Shown here one piece after another: positions 46,547 to 56,382 of a stretch of DNA of 64,000 nt (positions are counted from its first letter, which is position 1; every line of letters starts with the position of its first letter). The notes beneath the pieces were generated by a model. That model made no database searches, was not told the DNA's origin, and saw only the letters and a list, made by a program, of their open reading frames with translations. The stretch lies in assembly GCF_024138715.1 (NCBI RefSeq), contig NZ_CP092074.1, positions 2,418,001-2,482,000 on the forward strand, in the 5' to 3' direction. The DNA is from Emticicia sp. 21SJ11W-3 (GTDB taxonomy: Bacteria; Bacteroidota; Bacteroidia; Cytophagales; Spirosomataceae). A program made the position numbers and the translations under genes.

Positions 46547-49018
46547 ATGAAGAAAACCCTAATTTACTTTTTTACACTTTTTACAATGATTAGTTTCGGT
46601 CAAACGAAACAATTGAGTACCGGTGAAGTCATCCAAGCCATGAAAAGGCTCAATGTAGTGGGCAATGTATTGTACGTGGCTGCACATCCGGACGATGAAA
46701 ACACACTTTTTATTACCTGGCTTTCAAAAGAAAAAATGGTGCGCGCAGGCTATATTGCCATGACCCGTGGCGATGGCGGACAAAACCTGATAGGCTCGGA
46801 GCAGGGAGAATATGTAGGTTATCTGCGTACTCATGAGCTGCTGGGCGCCAGAAGTGTTGACGGCGGCGAGCAGTATTTTACCCGTGCCAATGATTTTGGC
46901 TTTACTAAAACTACCGATGAAGCCCTAAAAACATGGGGCAAAGAACAGATTCTGGCAGATTTGGTTTGGAGAATCAGAAATTTTCAGCCTGATGTAATGG
47001 TAAATCGTTTTCCGCCAGACCCCCGTGCCGGGCATGGGCATCACTCGGCATCAGCCGTGTTATCTGAAGAAGCCTATAAAGCGGCTGCTGACCCGACGCG
47101 TTTCCCTGAACAACTGGCTTATGTGAAACCCTGGCAGGTAAAGCGGGTGGTTTGGAACTCGTTCTCGCCCAATTTCCAGAACAACACACCCGAAGAAGGC
47201 AATTATATAAAAATAGAGCTGGGTAATTATAATGCACTATTGGGTAAATCATATACTGAAATTGCTGCCGAAGCACGCAGTATGCACAAAAGCCAGGGAT
47301 TTGGTTCTGCAAGAACCCGTGGTGAGCGTGCAGACTATGCTTTGCATAAAGTAGGAGAACCTGCACAGAAAGATTTGTTTGATGGCATAGACATGACCTG
47401 GAAACGTGTAAAAGGCGGCGAAAAAGTGGAAGGTATGGTTAATCAGATGCTTGCTGATTTTAAAGCTGAAAACCCGTCGGCTTCTGTTCCTGCTCTGATA
47501 AACATTTACAATACCATAGACGAGCTTGAAGTTAATGTCTGGACCACCTACAAAAAAAATGAAGTAAAGGATTTGATTCTGGCTTGCAGCGGACTTTGGT
47601 TTGAGGCGAATCCGGTTGATTATTCAGTGGCGGGTGGTGATAAAATCAAGGTGAATCTGAGTGTTGTATCACGCTCTGATGTAAACATTACCTTAGATAA
47701 AGTGAGCTTTAAAGGTACCGGAAAAGATTCAACCATGAATCTGAAACTGGTTTATAATAAGCCGGTTAATCAATACTTTGATTTGACGATTCCGGCAAGC
47801 ACACCAATAACACAACCATATTGGTTAATGGAAGAAAAAGAAAAAGGTTTTTATAAGGTAAAAGACCAGCTATTGAGGGGCCTGCCTATTAAACCTGCTG
47901 ATTTGGTTTGTGATTATACCTTTACCATTAATGGTAAGGCATTTAATTTTCAGACACCTCTTACCTATAAGTTTGTTGAACCGTCTATCGGTGAAATTTA
48001 TCGATACTTTGAGGTTCGTCCGGAAGTAATGGCCACAATAGACGAAAAGGTGTATGCCTTTGCTGATAACCAGCCTAAAGATGTAAAAGTAACCGTAAAA
48101 GCCGGTAAAAAGGGTGTGTCAGGCAGTGTGTCGCTGGTAGCACCTGCGGGCTGGAGAATTGAACCTGCGGCCATTAATTTTGAACTGAAAGAAAAGTATG
48201 AAGAAAAGATAGTGAGCTTTAAGGTTTACCCGTCTGCCACGGCATCAGATGTGAGCCTGAAAGCTGTGGTAAAAACGGCCAGCGGTACTTATAACCGCGG
48301 AATTGCTACCATAGATTACAAGCATATACCTACGCTTACTTTGTATCCGGTTTCTGAGGCAAAGGCCATCAGAATTGATTTAAAGAAAAAAGGAACAAAA
48401 ATTGGATACATTGCCGGTGCCGGTGATGAAGTGCCTGCGGCTTTGGCACAAATTGGTTATCAGGTAACCATGCTTACCCCGGTTGAATTAGGAAAGGATT
48501 TGTCGGGCTATGATGCCATCATTGTTGGGGTACGTGCCTATAATACAGAAGAGCATCTGAAGTATTTTCAGGATAAACTAATGGATTATGTAAAAAATGG
48601 CGGTAATGTGGTTACGCAATACCAAACCAATGCCTTCTACGGGGTATCTAAAGTAAAAGAAATGGGGCCATACAATTTCGGTATTGGTCGCGGACGAGTA
48701 ACAGATGAAACAGCAGAGGTAACCTTCCTGAAACCTGCACACCCTTTGTTGAATACCCCTAATAAAATAACAGCAAAAGATTTTGATGGCTGGATTCAGG
48801 AAAGAGGATTATACTTTGCCGATAAATGGGCAAAGGAATATGAAACTATCTTTACAATGCATGATGCAGGCGAAAGAGAAGAGGAAGGAAGCGTGCTATA
48901 TGCCAGATATGGAAAGGGTAATTTTGTATTTACAGGTTTGTCGTTTTTCAGAGAGTTACCAGCAGGCGTACCCGGGGCATATAGGTTGTTTGCCAATATG
49001 ATTTCGGTGGGGAAATGA
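46547..49018 (+). CDS. Secreted PIG-L/LmbE family deacetylase, large multidomain form
   Basis: 823 residues with a signal peptide. Residues about 35-290 form a LmbE-like zinc deacetylase domain: AAHPDDENTLF has the H-x-x-D-D motif and GHGHHSAS the second histidine site. A middle beta-sandwich region (about 350-600) includes an NPCBM/NEW3-like segment (VSGSVSLVAPAGWRIEP). A C-terminal class I glutaminase-like domain is readable (GYDAIIVGVRAYNT, then NGGNVVTQYQ) but lacks an obvious catalytic cysteine. This is a common long form in Cytophagales; the substrate is presumably an N-acetyl sugar. Confidence 0.85.
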   Translation: MKKTLIYFFTLFTMISFGQTKQLSTGEVIQAMKRLNVVGNVLYVAAHPDDENTLFITWLSKEKMVRAGYIAMTRGDGGQNLIGSEQGEYVGYLRTHELLGARSVDGGEQYFTRANDFGFTKTTDEALKTWGKEQILADLVWRIRNFQPDVMVNRFPPDPRAGHGHHSASAVLSEEAYKAAADPTRFPEQLAYVKPWQVKRVVWNSFSPNFQNNTPEEGNYIKIELGNYNALLGKSYTEIAAEARSMHKSQGFGSARTRGERADYALHKVGEPAQKDLFDGIDMTWKRVKGGEKVEGMVNQMLADFKAENPSASVPALINIYNTIDELEVNVWTTYKKNEVKDLILACSGLWFEANPVDYSVAGGDKIKVNLSVVSRSDVNITLDKVSFKGTGKDSTMNLKLVYNKPVNQYFDLTIPASTPITQPYWLMEEKEKGFYKVKDQLLRGLPIKPADLVCDYTFTINGKAFNFQTPLTYKFVEPSIGEIYRYFEVRPEVMATIDEKVYAFADNQPKDVKVTVKAGKKGVSGSVSLVAPAGWRIEPAAINFELKEKYEEKIVSFKVYPSATASDVSLKAVVKTASGTYNRGIATIDYKHIPTLTLYPVSEAKAIRIDLKKKGTKIGYIAGAGDEVPAALAQIGYQVTMLTPVELGKDLSGYDAIIVGVRAYNTEEHLKYFQDKLMDYVKNGGNVVTQYQTNAFYGVSKVKEMGPYNFGIGRGRVTDETAEVTFLKPAHPLLNTPNKITAKDFDGWIQERGLYFADKWAKEYETIFTMHDAGEREEEGSVLYARYGKGNFVFTGLSFFRELPAGVPGAYRLFANMISVGK

Positions 49019-49080
49019 AATTCTTCCAATAAGTCTAAATAAAAATAGGAGCGGGTTGCCTGCTCCTATTTTTTTATAAT

Positions 49081-49208
49081 TGTAGAGCCGAATTGCAATG
49101 CGGCTCCTGTTGCAGAATTTGTGTTTTCTATTGTTAATAGTATTTATCCAAATAATCATTTAATGAACTAAACGTGCCCGTGAAGCCGCATTGCAATGCG
49201 GCTCTACC
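49081..49208. repeat. Paired-hairpin dispersed repeat, copy C
   Basis: Left hairpin GAGCCG...CGGCTC and right hairpin AGCCGCATTGCAATGCGGCT, with outer inverted ends GTAGAGCC ... GGCTCTAC and the AGAATTTG word after the left hairpin. Closest in sequence to copy A. Confidence 0.75.
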
Positions 49209-49263
49209 AAAATCCAGTTTAATTTTGAAAAATTAAAAACCTTATATAAGTTATTATATCTAA

Positions 49264-49372
49264 AGCCCTGTAGGGGCGATATATCAGTAGAAGTAGAATT
49301 CGTTCCAAACTGAGAGTCCCCTCAGGGACGATATATTCTTATATCATCTCCGATGGGATTCTTGTAAAATCA
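49264..49372. repeat. Cluster of short GATATAT-type palindromic repeats (upstream cluster)
   Basis: Three units: CCCTGTAGGGGCGATATAT (49266-49284), GAGTCCCCTCAGGGACGATATAT (49313-49335) and an inverted, degenerate unit ending in CGATGGGATTCTT (49360-49372). Each unit has a TCCC/GGGA-type stem followed by GATATAT. Confidence 0.65.
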
Positions 49373-49538
49373 AGGCGTTGTTTTCTAATTTTGGTATTAA
49401 TATATTATGTTCTGAAACGTCAATATAAATAGAGTGCCGTTAAATAACTTCTTCTGAATTCTCTTGATTTACATGTTAAATACTCTCAATTTAATAATGC
49501 CAAAGAAATTTTGTAAAAAATTCAAACACAACTGAATT

Positions 49539-49901
49539 ATGAAAACTATCTCATTAATACTTGTCTTCTTTGTACTTTGTTTACAAGGGTGTAAAAAGGA
49601 GAATCCTGAATCATCTACTTTAGAGAAATGCGAGATTTCAAAAAAGGAAGGTTGGTTCGTTGAATATGAAATAAAAGAAGTAACCGGAACGATTTTGAAG
49701 AATCCATCTTCTACTAATCCGCAATCATTTCTTATTGAATTGGATTATAAGTATCCCACAATAGTCATTCCTTGCAACTTGCCTTCAGGTTTTGAGACGC
49801 CTAATACCAAAGTAATTGTGTCAGGAAAAATTTATAATCATCCTTTGATTGATTTTCAATATTTTCCTATGGAGCTAACGTTCATTAAGCTTATTAAATA
49901 A
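49539..49901 (+). CDS. Small lipoprotein, unknown
   Basis: 120 residues with a lipoprotein signal; the lipobox LQGC puts the lipidated cysteine at residue 18 (LCLQGCKKE). The mature part contains YEIKEVTGTILKNPSS, VIPCNLPSGF and KVIVSGKIYNHP, a small beta-rich protein with two cysteines. No family recognised. It is isolated between two clusters of palindromic repeats and is A+T-richer than its neighbours, which suggests a mobile or recently gained gene. Confidence 0.65.
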   Translation: MKTISLILVFFVLCLQGCKKENPESSTLEKCEISKKEGWFVEYEIKEVTGTILKNPSSTNPQSFLIELDYKYPTIVIPCNLPSGFETPNTKVIVSGKIYNHPLIDFQYFPMELTFIKLIK

Positions 49902-49904
49902 AGA

Positions 49905-49952
49905 GAGTCCCGTCAGGGACGATATATTAATATACCGTCCCTGACGGGACTC
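49905..49952. repeat. 48-base near-perfect palindrome of the GATATAT family
   Basis: Two head-to-head units with 17-bp arms GAGTCCCGTCAGGGACG and CGTCCCTGACGGGACTC around a TATATTAATATA palindrome; one mismatch in 48 bases. It lies four bases after the lipoprotein stop and can act as a terminator. A single degenerate unit follows at 49980-50009. Confidence 0.8.
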
Positions 49953-50025
49953 AACACTAAATTTACTTCTGATTTTCTACTGATATATCATCCCTATTGG
50001 GATTATTAGTTTAAAATCAATATTC

Positions 50026-52809
50026 TTACACTACCACGTTCACAATCCTCTTCGGCACTACAATCAGTTTTTTTGGTGCGTTGCCTTCCAACCATTTAAT
50101 TACGTTTTCGTTTTCTAAAACAGCCTTTTCAATATCTTCTTTGCTCATATCCGCAGGGAAAGAAATGGAGGTTCTTACTTTACCGTTTATCTGAATCGGG
50201 TATTCGAAAGAGTCTTCAATCAGGTGTTGCGCCTCAAATGCAGGGAAACGCTGTTGGGTTACAGTACCTTTTTCATTGCCCAGAATCTCCCACAATTCTT
50301 CTGAAAGGTGTGGTGTATATGGCGACAGCACTATTACCAGTTGCTCAAGTATGGCTTTCTTTGAAGATTTCAAATCAGATAGCTCATTTACGCAAATCAT
50401 GAATGTACTTACTGAGGTGTTGAAAGAGAAACTTTCTACGTCTTCAGATACCTTCTTGATGGTCTTGTGTAAAGCCTTTAATTCTGCCTTGGTAGGTTCG
50501 GCATCTGTTACAATGTATTTGCCGTTCTGGTCGAAGAACAAACGCCATAGTTTACGAATGAAGCGGTAAGTACCTTCAATACCGCGCGTATCCCAGGGTT
50601 TACTTTCGGTCAATGGCCCCAGGAACATTTCATATAAACGGAATGTATCTGCGCCGTATTTATCTACGATATCATCCGGATTCACAACGTTGAATTTCGA
50701 CTTCGACATCTTTTCAACTTCAGAACCACAACGGTAAACGCCGTCTTCCAGTATAAACTGAGGGTCGTCGCCTATATCATTTCTGGTTGCCTTGAATTTT
50801 TCAACATCAAGCACATCGTTATCAACGATGTTTACATCTACATGCAGCTTGGTAGTATCATACTGATCTTTCAATCCATAAGAAACAAAAGTAACCTTAT
50901 CAGTGCCTTTTACACGATACACAAAGCTTGATTTACCCATAATCATACCCTGATTGATGAGTTTTGCCGCGTATTCTTCCTGCGGCACGTAGCCTCTGTC
51001 TTTCAGGAATTTGTTCCAGAAACGGCTGTATAACAAGTGGCCTGTAGCGTGTTCAGTTCCACCCAGATACAAGTCTACATTCTGCCAGTAATCAATGGCT
51101 TCTTTTGATGCAAATTCTTTGTCGTTCTTTGCATCCATGTAACGGTACCAATACCAGCTGCTACCTGCCCAACCCGGCATAGTGCTTAGCTCGTATGGGT
51201 TCCCTTTGTAATTCCAACCTTCTGCACGGCCTAAAGGTGGCTCTCCGCTTTCGGTAGGCTGATACTTGTCAATTTCAGGCAGTACTAATGGCAGGTCTTG
51301 TTCATCAACCAGATATGGCAAGTTGTCTTTGAAGTAAACCGGAACCGGCTCTCCCCAATAACGCTGGCGCGCAAAAACGGCATCACGTAAGCGGTAATTT
51401 ATCTTGCCTTTTCCAATGCCACGTTCTTCAAGGCTGTCAATCAGTTTTTGAGTGGCCTCTTTATACCCTAAACCGTTAATAATGCCCGAATTAATATATT
51501 TTCCTTCTTTGGTTGCATCGGCCTGTGTATCAATATCCACTTGTGCATCCAGTATCGGCACAATTGGTAAATTGAAATGCGTTGCAAAATTCCAGTCGCG
51601 CTGGTCGCCAGACGGCACACCCATTACCGCACCGGTACCATAACCTGCCAATACGTAGTCGGCAATCCAGATAGGTACTTTTTCACCATTGAAAGGGTTG
51701 ATACAGTAGCTGCCTGTAAATGCACCTGAAACCTTTTTTACGTCAGACATCCGGTCTAGCTCCGAGCGTTTTTGTGTTTCGGTGATATAGTTATCAATAC
51801 TTTCTTTTTGTTCAGGTGTAGTTAATGAGGCCACCAACTCATGCTCTGGGGCAAGTACCATAAAAGATACGCCATATATGGTATCTACCCGGGTAGTGAA
51901 CACTTCAATCAGTGTTTCGGGCTGGTTTTCTACGGCAAATTTTACCATGGCGCCTACCGAACGGCCAATCCAGTTGCGCTGCTGCTCTTTCAGAGATTCA
52001 GACCAATCTACCGTATCCAGACCTGAAATAAGCCGGTCGGCGTAGGCAGTTATGCGCATCATCCACTGTTGCATTTTTTTCTGAATCACCGGGTATCCGC
52101 CGCGTTCAGAAACACCATCTTTTACCTCGTCGTTAGACAATACCATACCTAAAGCCGGACAGAAATTTACAACGGCCTCTGAAAGGTAAGTTAAACGATA
52201 TTTAAGCGATAGGCTATATTTTTCTGTATCTGTAAAGCCATTCCATTCATCGGCCGTAAATATGGCTGCATCATCATCACAAACGGCGTTTACACCTTTG
52301 GTGCCATTCTGAGCAAATTTCTCGTACAGCGTCTCAATTGGTTCGGCCTTGTTACTGTCTTTGTTATACCAGCTTTTAAAAAGCTCCATGAAAATCCACT
52401 GCGTCCATTTGTAGTATGACGGGTCAGAAGTACGTACTTCGCGGCTCCAATCGTAACAAAAACCGATTTTCTTTAACTGGCTTATGTAGGTTTTAATGTT
52501 GGCCTCGGTAGTAATAGCCGGATGCTGACCTGTCTGAATTGCATATTGCTCTGCCGGTAGGCCGAAGGAGTCAAAGCCCATTGGATGCAATACATTGAAG
52601 CCTTTAAGTCTTTTGTATCTTGAATAGATATCGCTGGCGATGTATCCTAGCGGATGGCCAACGTGAAGACCCGCCCCAGATGGGTAAGGGAACATATCTA
52701 ATACATAAAACTTGGGTTTGGAATGGTCAATTTTAACTTCATAGGTTTTGTTTTCTTCCCAGAATTGCTGCCATTTCTTGTCGATCTCACGGTGGTTATA
52801 CTCCGACAT
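50026..52809 (-). CDS. leuS: Leucyl-tRNA synthetase
   Basis: Class I synthetase of 927 residues. The HIGH motif is HVGHPLG near residue 49, and KMSKS is present as EKMSKSKFN near 700. The editing domain ([17 protein letters not shown]) and C-terminal anticodon/CTD domains are complete. An insertion of about 60 residues near 175-235 ([14 protein letters not shown] and following) is typical of Bacteroidota LeuRS. It ends 21 bases from a palindromic repeat. Confidence 0.97.
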   Translation of the reverse strand: MSEYNHREIDKKWQQFWEENKTYEVKIDHSKPKFYVLDMFPYPSGAGLHVGHPLGYIASDIYSRYKRLKGFNVLHPMGFDSFGLPAEQYAIQTGQHPAITTEANIKTYISQLKKIGFCYDWSREVRTSDPSYYKWTQWIFMELFKSWYNKDSNKAEPIETLYEKFAQNGTKGVNAVCDDDAAIFTADEWNGFTDTEKYSLSLKYRLTYLSEAVVNFCPALGMVLSNDEVKDGVSERGGYPVIQKKMQQWMMRITAYADRLISGLDTVDWSESLKEQQRNWIGRSVGAMVKFAVENQPETLIEVFTTRVDTIYGVSFMVLAPEHELVASLTTPEQKESIDNYITETQKRSELDRMSDVKKVSGAFTGSYCINPFNGEKVPIWIADYVLAGYGTGAVMGVPSGDQRDWNFATHFNLPIVPILDAQVDIDTQADATKEGKYINSGIINGLGYKEATQKLIDSLEERGIGKGKINYRLRDAVFARQRYWGEPVPVYFKDNLPYLVDEQDLPLVLPEIDKYQPTESGEPPLGRAEGWNYKGNPYELSTMPGWAGSSWYWYRYMDAKNDKEFASKEAIDYWQNVDLYLGGTEHATGHLLYSRFWNKFLKDRGYVPQEEYAAKLINQGMIMGKSSFVYRVKGTDKVTFVSYGLKDQYDTTKLHVDVNIVDNDVLDVEKFKATRNDIGDDPQFILEDGVYRCGSEVEKMSKSKFNVVNPDDIVDKYGADTFRLYEMFLGPLTESKPWDTRGIEGTYRFIRKLWRLFFDQNGKYIVTDAEPTKAELKALHKTIKKVSEDVESFSFNTSVSTFMICVNELSDLKSSKKAILEQLVIVLSPYTPHLSEELWEILGNEKGTVTQQRFPAFEAQHLIEDSFEYPIQINGKVRTSISFPADMSKEDIEKAVLENENVIKWLEGNAPKKLIVVPKRIVNVVV

Positions 52810-52868
52810 AAATAATTTTATATAATGTAAATGAGCCTGAATAGCTCTTTGTTTAAGTAATTTTTTTG

Positions 52869-52876
52869 CAAAAATA
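52869..52876 (-). promoter_or_regulatory. -7 box of the leuS promoter
   Basis: Minus strand TATTTTTG, 60 bases upstream of the leuS ATG. Confidence 0.45.
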
Positions 52877-52965
52877 GCATTTTAAGGCTTTAAATTGTTA
52901 ATTTGTTCAATAATATCCCTAAAACTTATCAGGCATTTCTAAAGATACCATTTAACTGATAGCCC

Positions 52966-53880
52966 ATGTTGCGCAAAATCTTCCTTACTATTCTGTTTTT
53001 TTTTCTGATAGCCCTGGCAGGTGTTATTTATGTGTTCAGATACAAATCTGAATCGGCTTTGGTGTTGATGACTGATTTTGGCACAAAAGACGGAGCCGTG
53101 GCAGCCATGAAAGGTGTGGCCCTGCAACAGTCGGGCAAACTTGTAATACATGATTTAACCCATGATATACCCGCCTTTAATATCTGGGAAGGTGCCTATC
53201 GGTTGCAACAAACAGCGCCTTACTGGGAAGAAGGAACCGTATTTGTATGCGTAGTAGACCCGGGGGTAGGCACTGATAGAAAATCAATAGTGCTGAAAAC
53301 CAAAGCCAATCATTACTATGTTGGGCCTGATAATGGATTGTTTACACTTGTTGCGGAGCGTGAGGGCGTTGATGAAGTACGGGAGATTTCAAGTGCCAAC
53401 CGCCTGCCCGACTCGCAGGGTTCTTATACTTTTCATGGGCGCGATGTTTTTGCTTTTACCGGAGCAAAACTGGCAGCAGATATAATAGATTTAGATGGAG
53501 TGGGGGCGTCGGTGCCTGGAAACCAATTAGTAAGGTTGGCGTATCCCAGGCCTACGTTTAAAAATAAAGTGCTATCTGGTGGTATAGCCATTCTGGACAT
53601 ACAGTATGGAAACTTATGGACTAACATTGATGAAAAGACATTCAAACTGCTACGCGCGAAAGAAGGTGACAGACTGCAGGTGAAAATTTATGGGAATGAC
53701 CGGCTGGCCTATCAGGGGCAGGTATTATATGGCCATACTTTTGGTGATGTGAAAGAAGGGGAGAGCATTCTGTATCTGAACAGCCTGATGAATCTTTCGT
53801 TGGGTATTAATATGGGTAATTTTGCCAATACTTACAAAATTGGAAGCGGTACCGACTGGCGCATTGAAGTGAGCAGGTAA
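52966..53880 (+). CDS. SAM hydroxide adenosyltransferase family protein with N-terminal membrane anchor
   Basis: 304 residues. The DUF62/SAM hydrolase core begins near residue 35 with LVLMTDFGTKDGAVAAMKG, followed by IHDLTHDIPAFN, VVDPGVGTDRKSI and YVGPDNGLFTL; the C-terminal barrel follows. These enzymes split S-adenosylmethionine into adenosine and methionine. An N-terminal hydrophobic helix of about 20 residues (IFLTILFFFLIALAGVIYVF) would place the enzyme outside the cytoplasmic membrane, where SAM is not expected. Bacteroidota homologues often have it. Confidence 0.9.
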   Translation: MLRKIFLTILFFFLIALAGVIYVFRYKSESALVLMTDFGTKDGAVAAMKGVALQQSGKLVIHDLTHDIPAFNIWEGAYRLQQTAPYWEEGTVFVCVVDPGVGTDRKSIVLKTKANHYYVGPDNGLFTLVAEREGVDEVREISSANRLPDSQGSYTFHGRDVFAFTGAKLAADIIDLDGVGASVPGNQLVRLAYPRPTFKNKVLSGGIAILDIQYGNLWTNIDEKTFKLLRAKEGDRLQVKIYGNDRLAYQGQVLYGHTFGDVKEGESILYLNSLMNLSLGINMGNFANTYKIGSGTDWRIEVSR

Positions 53881-54178
53881 TGAAAAGTGCATCATTTAAA
53901 TAGTAACCTAATGGTAATTGTTAGGGGCTATACCATTAAGAAAACGAGTTTACTATACTTAGTGTCAAATCTTAAAGTGCTTTAATCTTCCATATTATAA
54001 TGCTAGGCTTTCAGTTAATTTTATTTACAAAGATTTCTGTGTCGATATCAAAAAAGATAGTAATTCTGTTTAAGTGAAGCTTGGAAAACCACACAAAGTG
54101 GAAAGTTTAAGCCAAAAAGCTTACGAATAGCTAAGCCTGATTATTTCTACAAATAATGTTGAAAATGTTAATAAAGTA

Positions 54179-54340
54179 ATGATGAGTAAAGCCGTTAAGA
54201 TAATTCAACACTTAGGTGATATGCCTTATGTGAAAGAGTTTTAAATTGCTGATGAGGAAGGGTATATTATTGGGTTTTGGGGTGGGGCGGACGACAGTTT
54301 CTATATGCTTAGTTATGTTAGCAGTTTTATCTTTCTATAA
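54179..54340 (+). pseudogene. Decayed gene fragment
   Basis: A frame that reads SKAVKIIQHLGDMPYVKEF, a stop at 54242-54244, then IADEEGYIIGFWGGADDSF and continues to 54340. The text on both sides of the stop looks like protein, which suggests an inactivated gene. Upstream bases 53941-54178 contain further broken frames. No family recognised; it may be a relic of an earlier cassette of the same island. Confidence 0.35.
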
Positions 54341-54699
54341 ATAATCAACCACAAAGTGGTAAATGAAAGAAAAATAAATGGCAAAAGAAAGAGGATATCT
54401 ACCACACCCATAAATTTAAAATTTAGCATAAGAAAAATTAAAATTTGCATTGCAATTATGCCTATAGCGCATATTATATCATCAAATTTGCTTTTTTTTC
54501 TTACACTTCCTGAGATAAACAAATACAAAGTAAAAGCAGCAATAAGATAGGCATATAAAGATTCATTTACCTCATTTGGGTTAAAAATGCCTATTAGTAA
54601 ATAAATACCTACGAAGAAAGATAACTTTTCTCCAGTAACCAATACGAGCAGAAATGATACTGCTGTTAAGATTTTAAACAAGTTAATTTTAGTTGTCAT
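54313..54699 (-). CDS. Four-helix membrane protein, candidate immunity protein (island copy 1)
   Basis: 128 residues, almost entirely hydrophobic, with four helices (ILTAVSFLLVLVTG, LYAYLIAAFTLYLFISG, IICAIGIIAMQILIFLML, ILFLLPFIFLSFTTLWLII). No family recognised. It lies directly downstream of the deleted C-terminal domain of island copy 1, in the position where toxin cassettes carry the immunity gene. It has no similarity to the small membrane protein of copy 2. The immunity role is inference from position. Confidence 0.5.
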   Translation of the reverse strand: MTTKINLFKILTAVSFLLVLVTGEKLSFFVGIYLLIGIFNPNEVNESLYAYLIAAFTLYLFISGSVRKKSKFDDIICAIGIIAMQILIFLMLNFKFMGVVDILFLLPFIFLSFTTLWLIIYRKIKLLT

Positions 54700-54894
54700 G
54701 TTAATTAAATTTGGAGATTAGTATAATCGCTTCTAATACATTGGTTTGATTTTTCCTCAATATCACACAGTTTAAAAAATGAATATTGTATGATTATCAA
54801 TTTTAAAACTAAGGGGTTTTATTTTAAGGAATTTTACTGTCAGCCATATTAATTTATAACTTGGTTGACAGTAAAATTAGTTGTTTATTAGACT

Positions 54895-55704
54895 CTAATT
54901 ACAAGTACCATTTGTACCTGTAGTTCCGCCATTTGGATTTATTGTCAACGTGCCAGAATTTGACATTCCCCTAATTACCTCTCCTAATCTACCAGGTGAA
55001 TGTATAAAAAGAAACGTTAACGTTCCAATACTTGTAGGAAATGGTCCAAATTTGCTAAATGGAACTATTATATTTATTCCGGCGCTACTTAAAACAGAGA
55101 GGGCTGCATCGGTACAATTATACGCTTCCAGGGAATAATTTTTATTTGACCAATTCCACCAGAAAAGTTTATACTCGCATATGTCACCACTGGCCTATCA
55201 ACTACATATGACCCACCATTAGTATAATTGTAGTTATTAGGTGAGAATGTAGTACTGCCGCCAAGGCCACTACAATAAGCATTAATAGAATGAGAATAAT
55301 GCACGTCGCCAAAATTTTACGCTGGTACACATACTTTCACAAAAACCGGAATTTGCCCACAAGGTTAACCTCTTACTCTTTTAATTCTACCATTTTTAGT
55401 TAGATATTCTTCCCCTGTTATCAAGTTGCCTTCTAATTTCCCCTTTTTAAAATCTAAAGCTCTTAAAAAAGAACCTTAAAGGTCACGAACCCAAATATTT
55501 CCCGAAAAAGAATAAGGCTCATTTTTCTATTTTGTAAAGAAAGTGTCATCAGGAATTGTAGTTGATAATTCAGTAATGATTTTTCCGTTTTTTGGCTTAA
55601 ACATCAATAAGCTAGTAAGCTCACTTACTCCAAGTTTTCTTTCATTGAATAACTTGTTGTGGCTTGAAGCAAAAATATTAGCGTAATATTTTAAAAAAAT
55701 TGAT
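54895..55704 (-). pseudogene. Island copy 1: truncated exported-protein gene with four stops and an internally deleted C-terminal domain
   Basis: Homologous throughout to copy 2. The upstream part (55305-55704) reads in one frame with stops at 55527-55529, 55476-55478, 55365-55367 and 55317-55319. The part after GTG 55304 begins VHYSHSINAYCSGLGGS, then diverges. After INFSGG about 390 bases present in copy 2 are missing and the frame shifts; the C-terminal part resumes as NYSLEAYNCTDAALSVLSSAGINI and ends at 54895. The deletion removes the segment with the GHTFIQF histidine, so any papain-like activity is lost. Confidence 0.75.
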
Positions 55705-55709
55705 TCAAA

Positions 55710-56273
55710 TCATTTTTTTACCCTCAACCGGCTTAATGTTTCTGGTTCAATTTCCAGATGCGAAGCAATATGTTTGACAGGTACCCTATGTAGAATGTCG
55801 GGAATTTGCTGCTGCAGAAAAACATATCTTTCGTTCACAGATTTCATCCTGATATTGTAGTTTCTTATTTCACTTAAACAATAATACTTTTCAGTCAGTA
55901 CTCTTCCAACGTAATTAAATTCAGGGAAATTATCATATAGAAACTGTAAATCTGTATAAGAAAGTGACCACATGACGCAATCTTCCAGTGTTTCTATATA
56001 TTCGTTCGATGGTTTTTGTAAGAAAAAACTAATGACAGAAATAATAATATCGGCCTCCTTAAAAAACCAGGTTGTATGTTCCTTACCGTTTTCGATGAAA
56101 TAGGCTCTTACAATTCCTTTTTCAATAAAATAGATTTTTCTGTTTACTGTTTCCGGCTGAACAATCATTGACTTTTTAGCGAAAACCTCATTTTTTAGCT
56201 TCTTTTCTAAGAAATCTTGTATTTTTGGAGATAAAGGCTTTATGGCTGCAAGAGTGGAGATAATCTGTTGCAT
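55710..56273 (-). CDS. Crp/Fnr family regulator, island copy 1
   Basis: 187 residues from the ATG at 56273 (MQQIISTL); a GTG at 56297 would add eight. N-terminal roll (FAKKSMIVQPETVNRKIYFIEKG), AYFIENGKEHTTWFF, central helix and C-terminal HTH (RVPVKHIASHLEIEPETLSRLR) are complete. Differs from copy 2 at a handful of residues, including LRVKK versus LRAKK at the end. The ligand is unknown. Directly followed by the stop-containing frame of the pseudogene. Whether it regulates the island is open; no symmetric operator of the TTTRAC type was found near it. Confidence 0.85.
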   Translation of the reverse strand: MQQIISTLAAIKPLSPKIQDFLEKKLKNEVFAKKSMIVQPETVNRKIYFIEKGIVRAYFIENGKEHTTWFFKEADIIISVISFFLQKPSNEYIETLEDCVMWSLSYTDLQFLYDNFPEFNYVGRVLTEKYYCLSEIRNYNIRMKSVNERYVFLQQQIPDILHRVPVKHIASHLEIEPETLSRLRVKK

Positions 56274-56323
56274 AAATTGTGTAGTTAAAGTTTTCACAGC
56301 TTTGTTAATTATTCCATAAAAAT

Positions 56324-56359
56324 AAAAAAAAGACGTACCAATAAAAATTGATACGTCTT
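56324..56359 (-). terminator. Copy 1 of the infC terminator
   Basis: AAGACG...CGTCTT hairpin followed by a T run on the minus strand; duplicate of 58862-58897 with one base changed in the stem that restores pairing (GTACC versus GCACC). Confidence 0.75.
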
Positions 56360-56382
56360 ACTTCTTAATTATCTATATATAA

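Larger units (their letters stand above)
49019..49538. other. Repeat-rich intergenic region
   Basis: 520 bases with no gene. It holds the third paired-hairpin repeat (49081-49208) and several short palindromic elements of a second family (49264-49372). Confidence 0.6.

Noticed and set aside
49264-50009. CRISPR array
   Set aside because: The repeat units are palindromic, irregularly spaced and separated by a gene; no constant spacer length and no cas genes.
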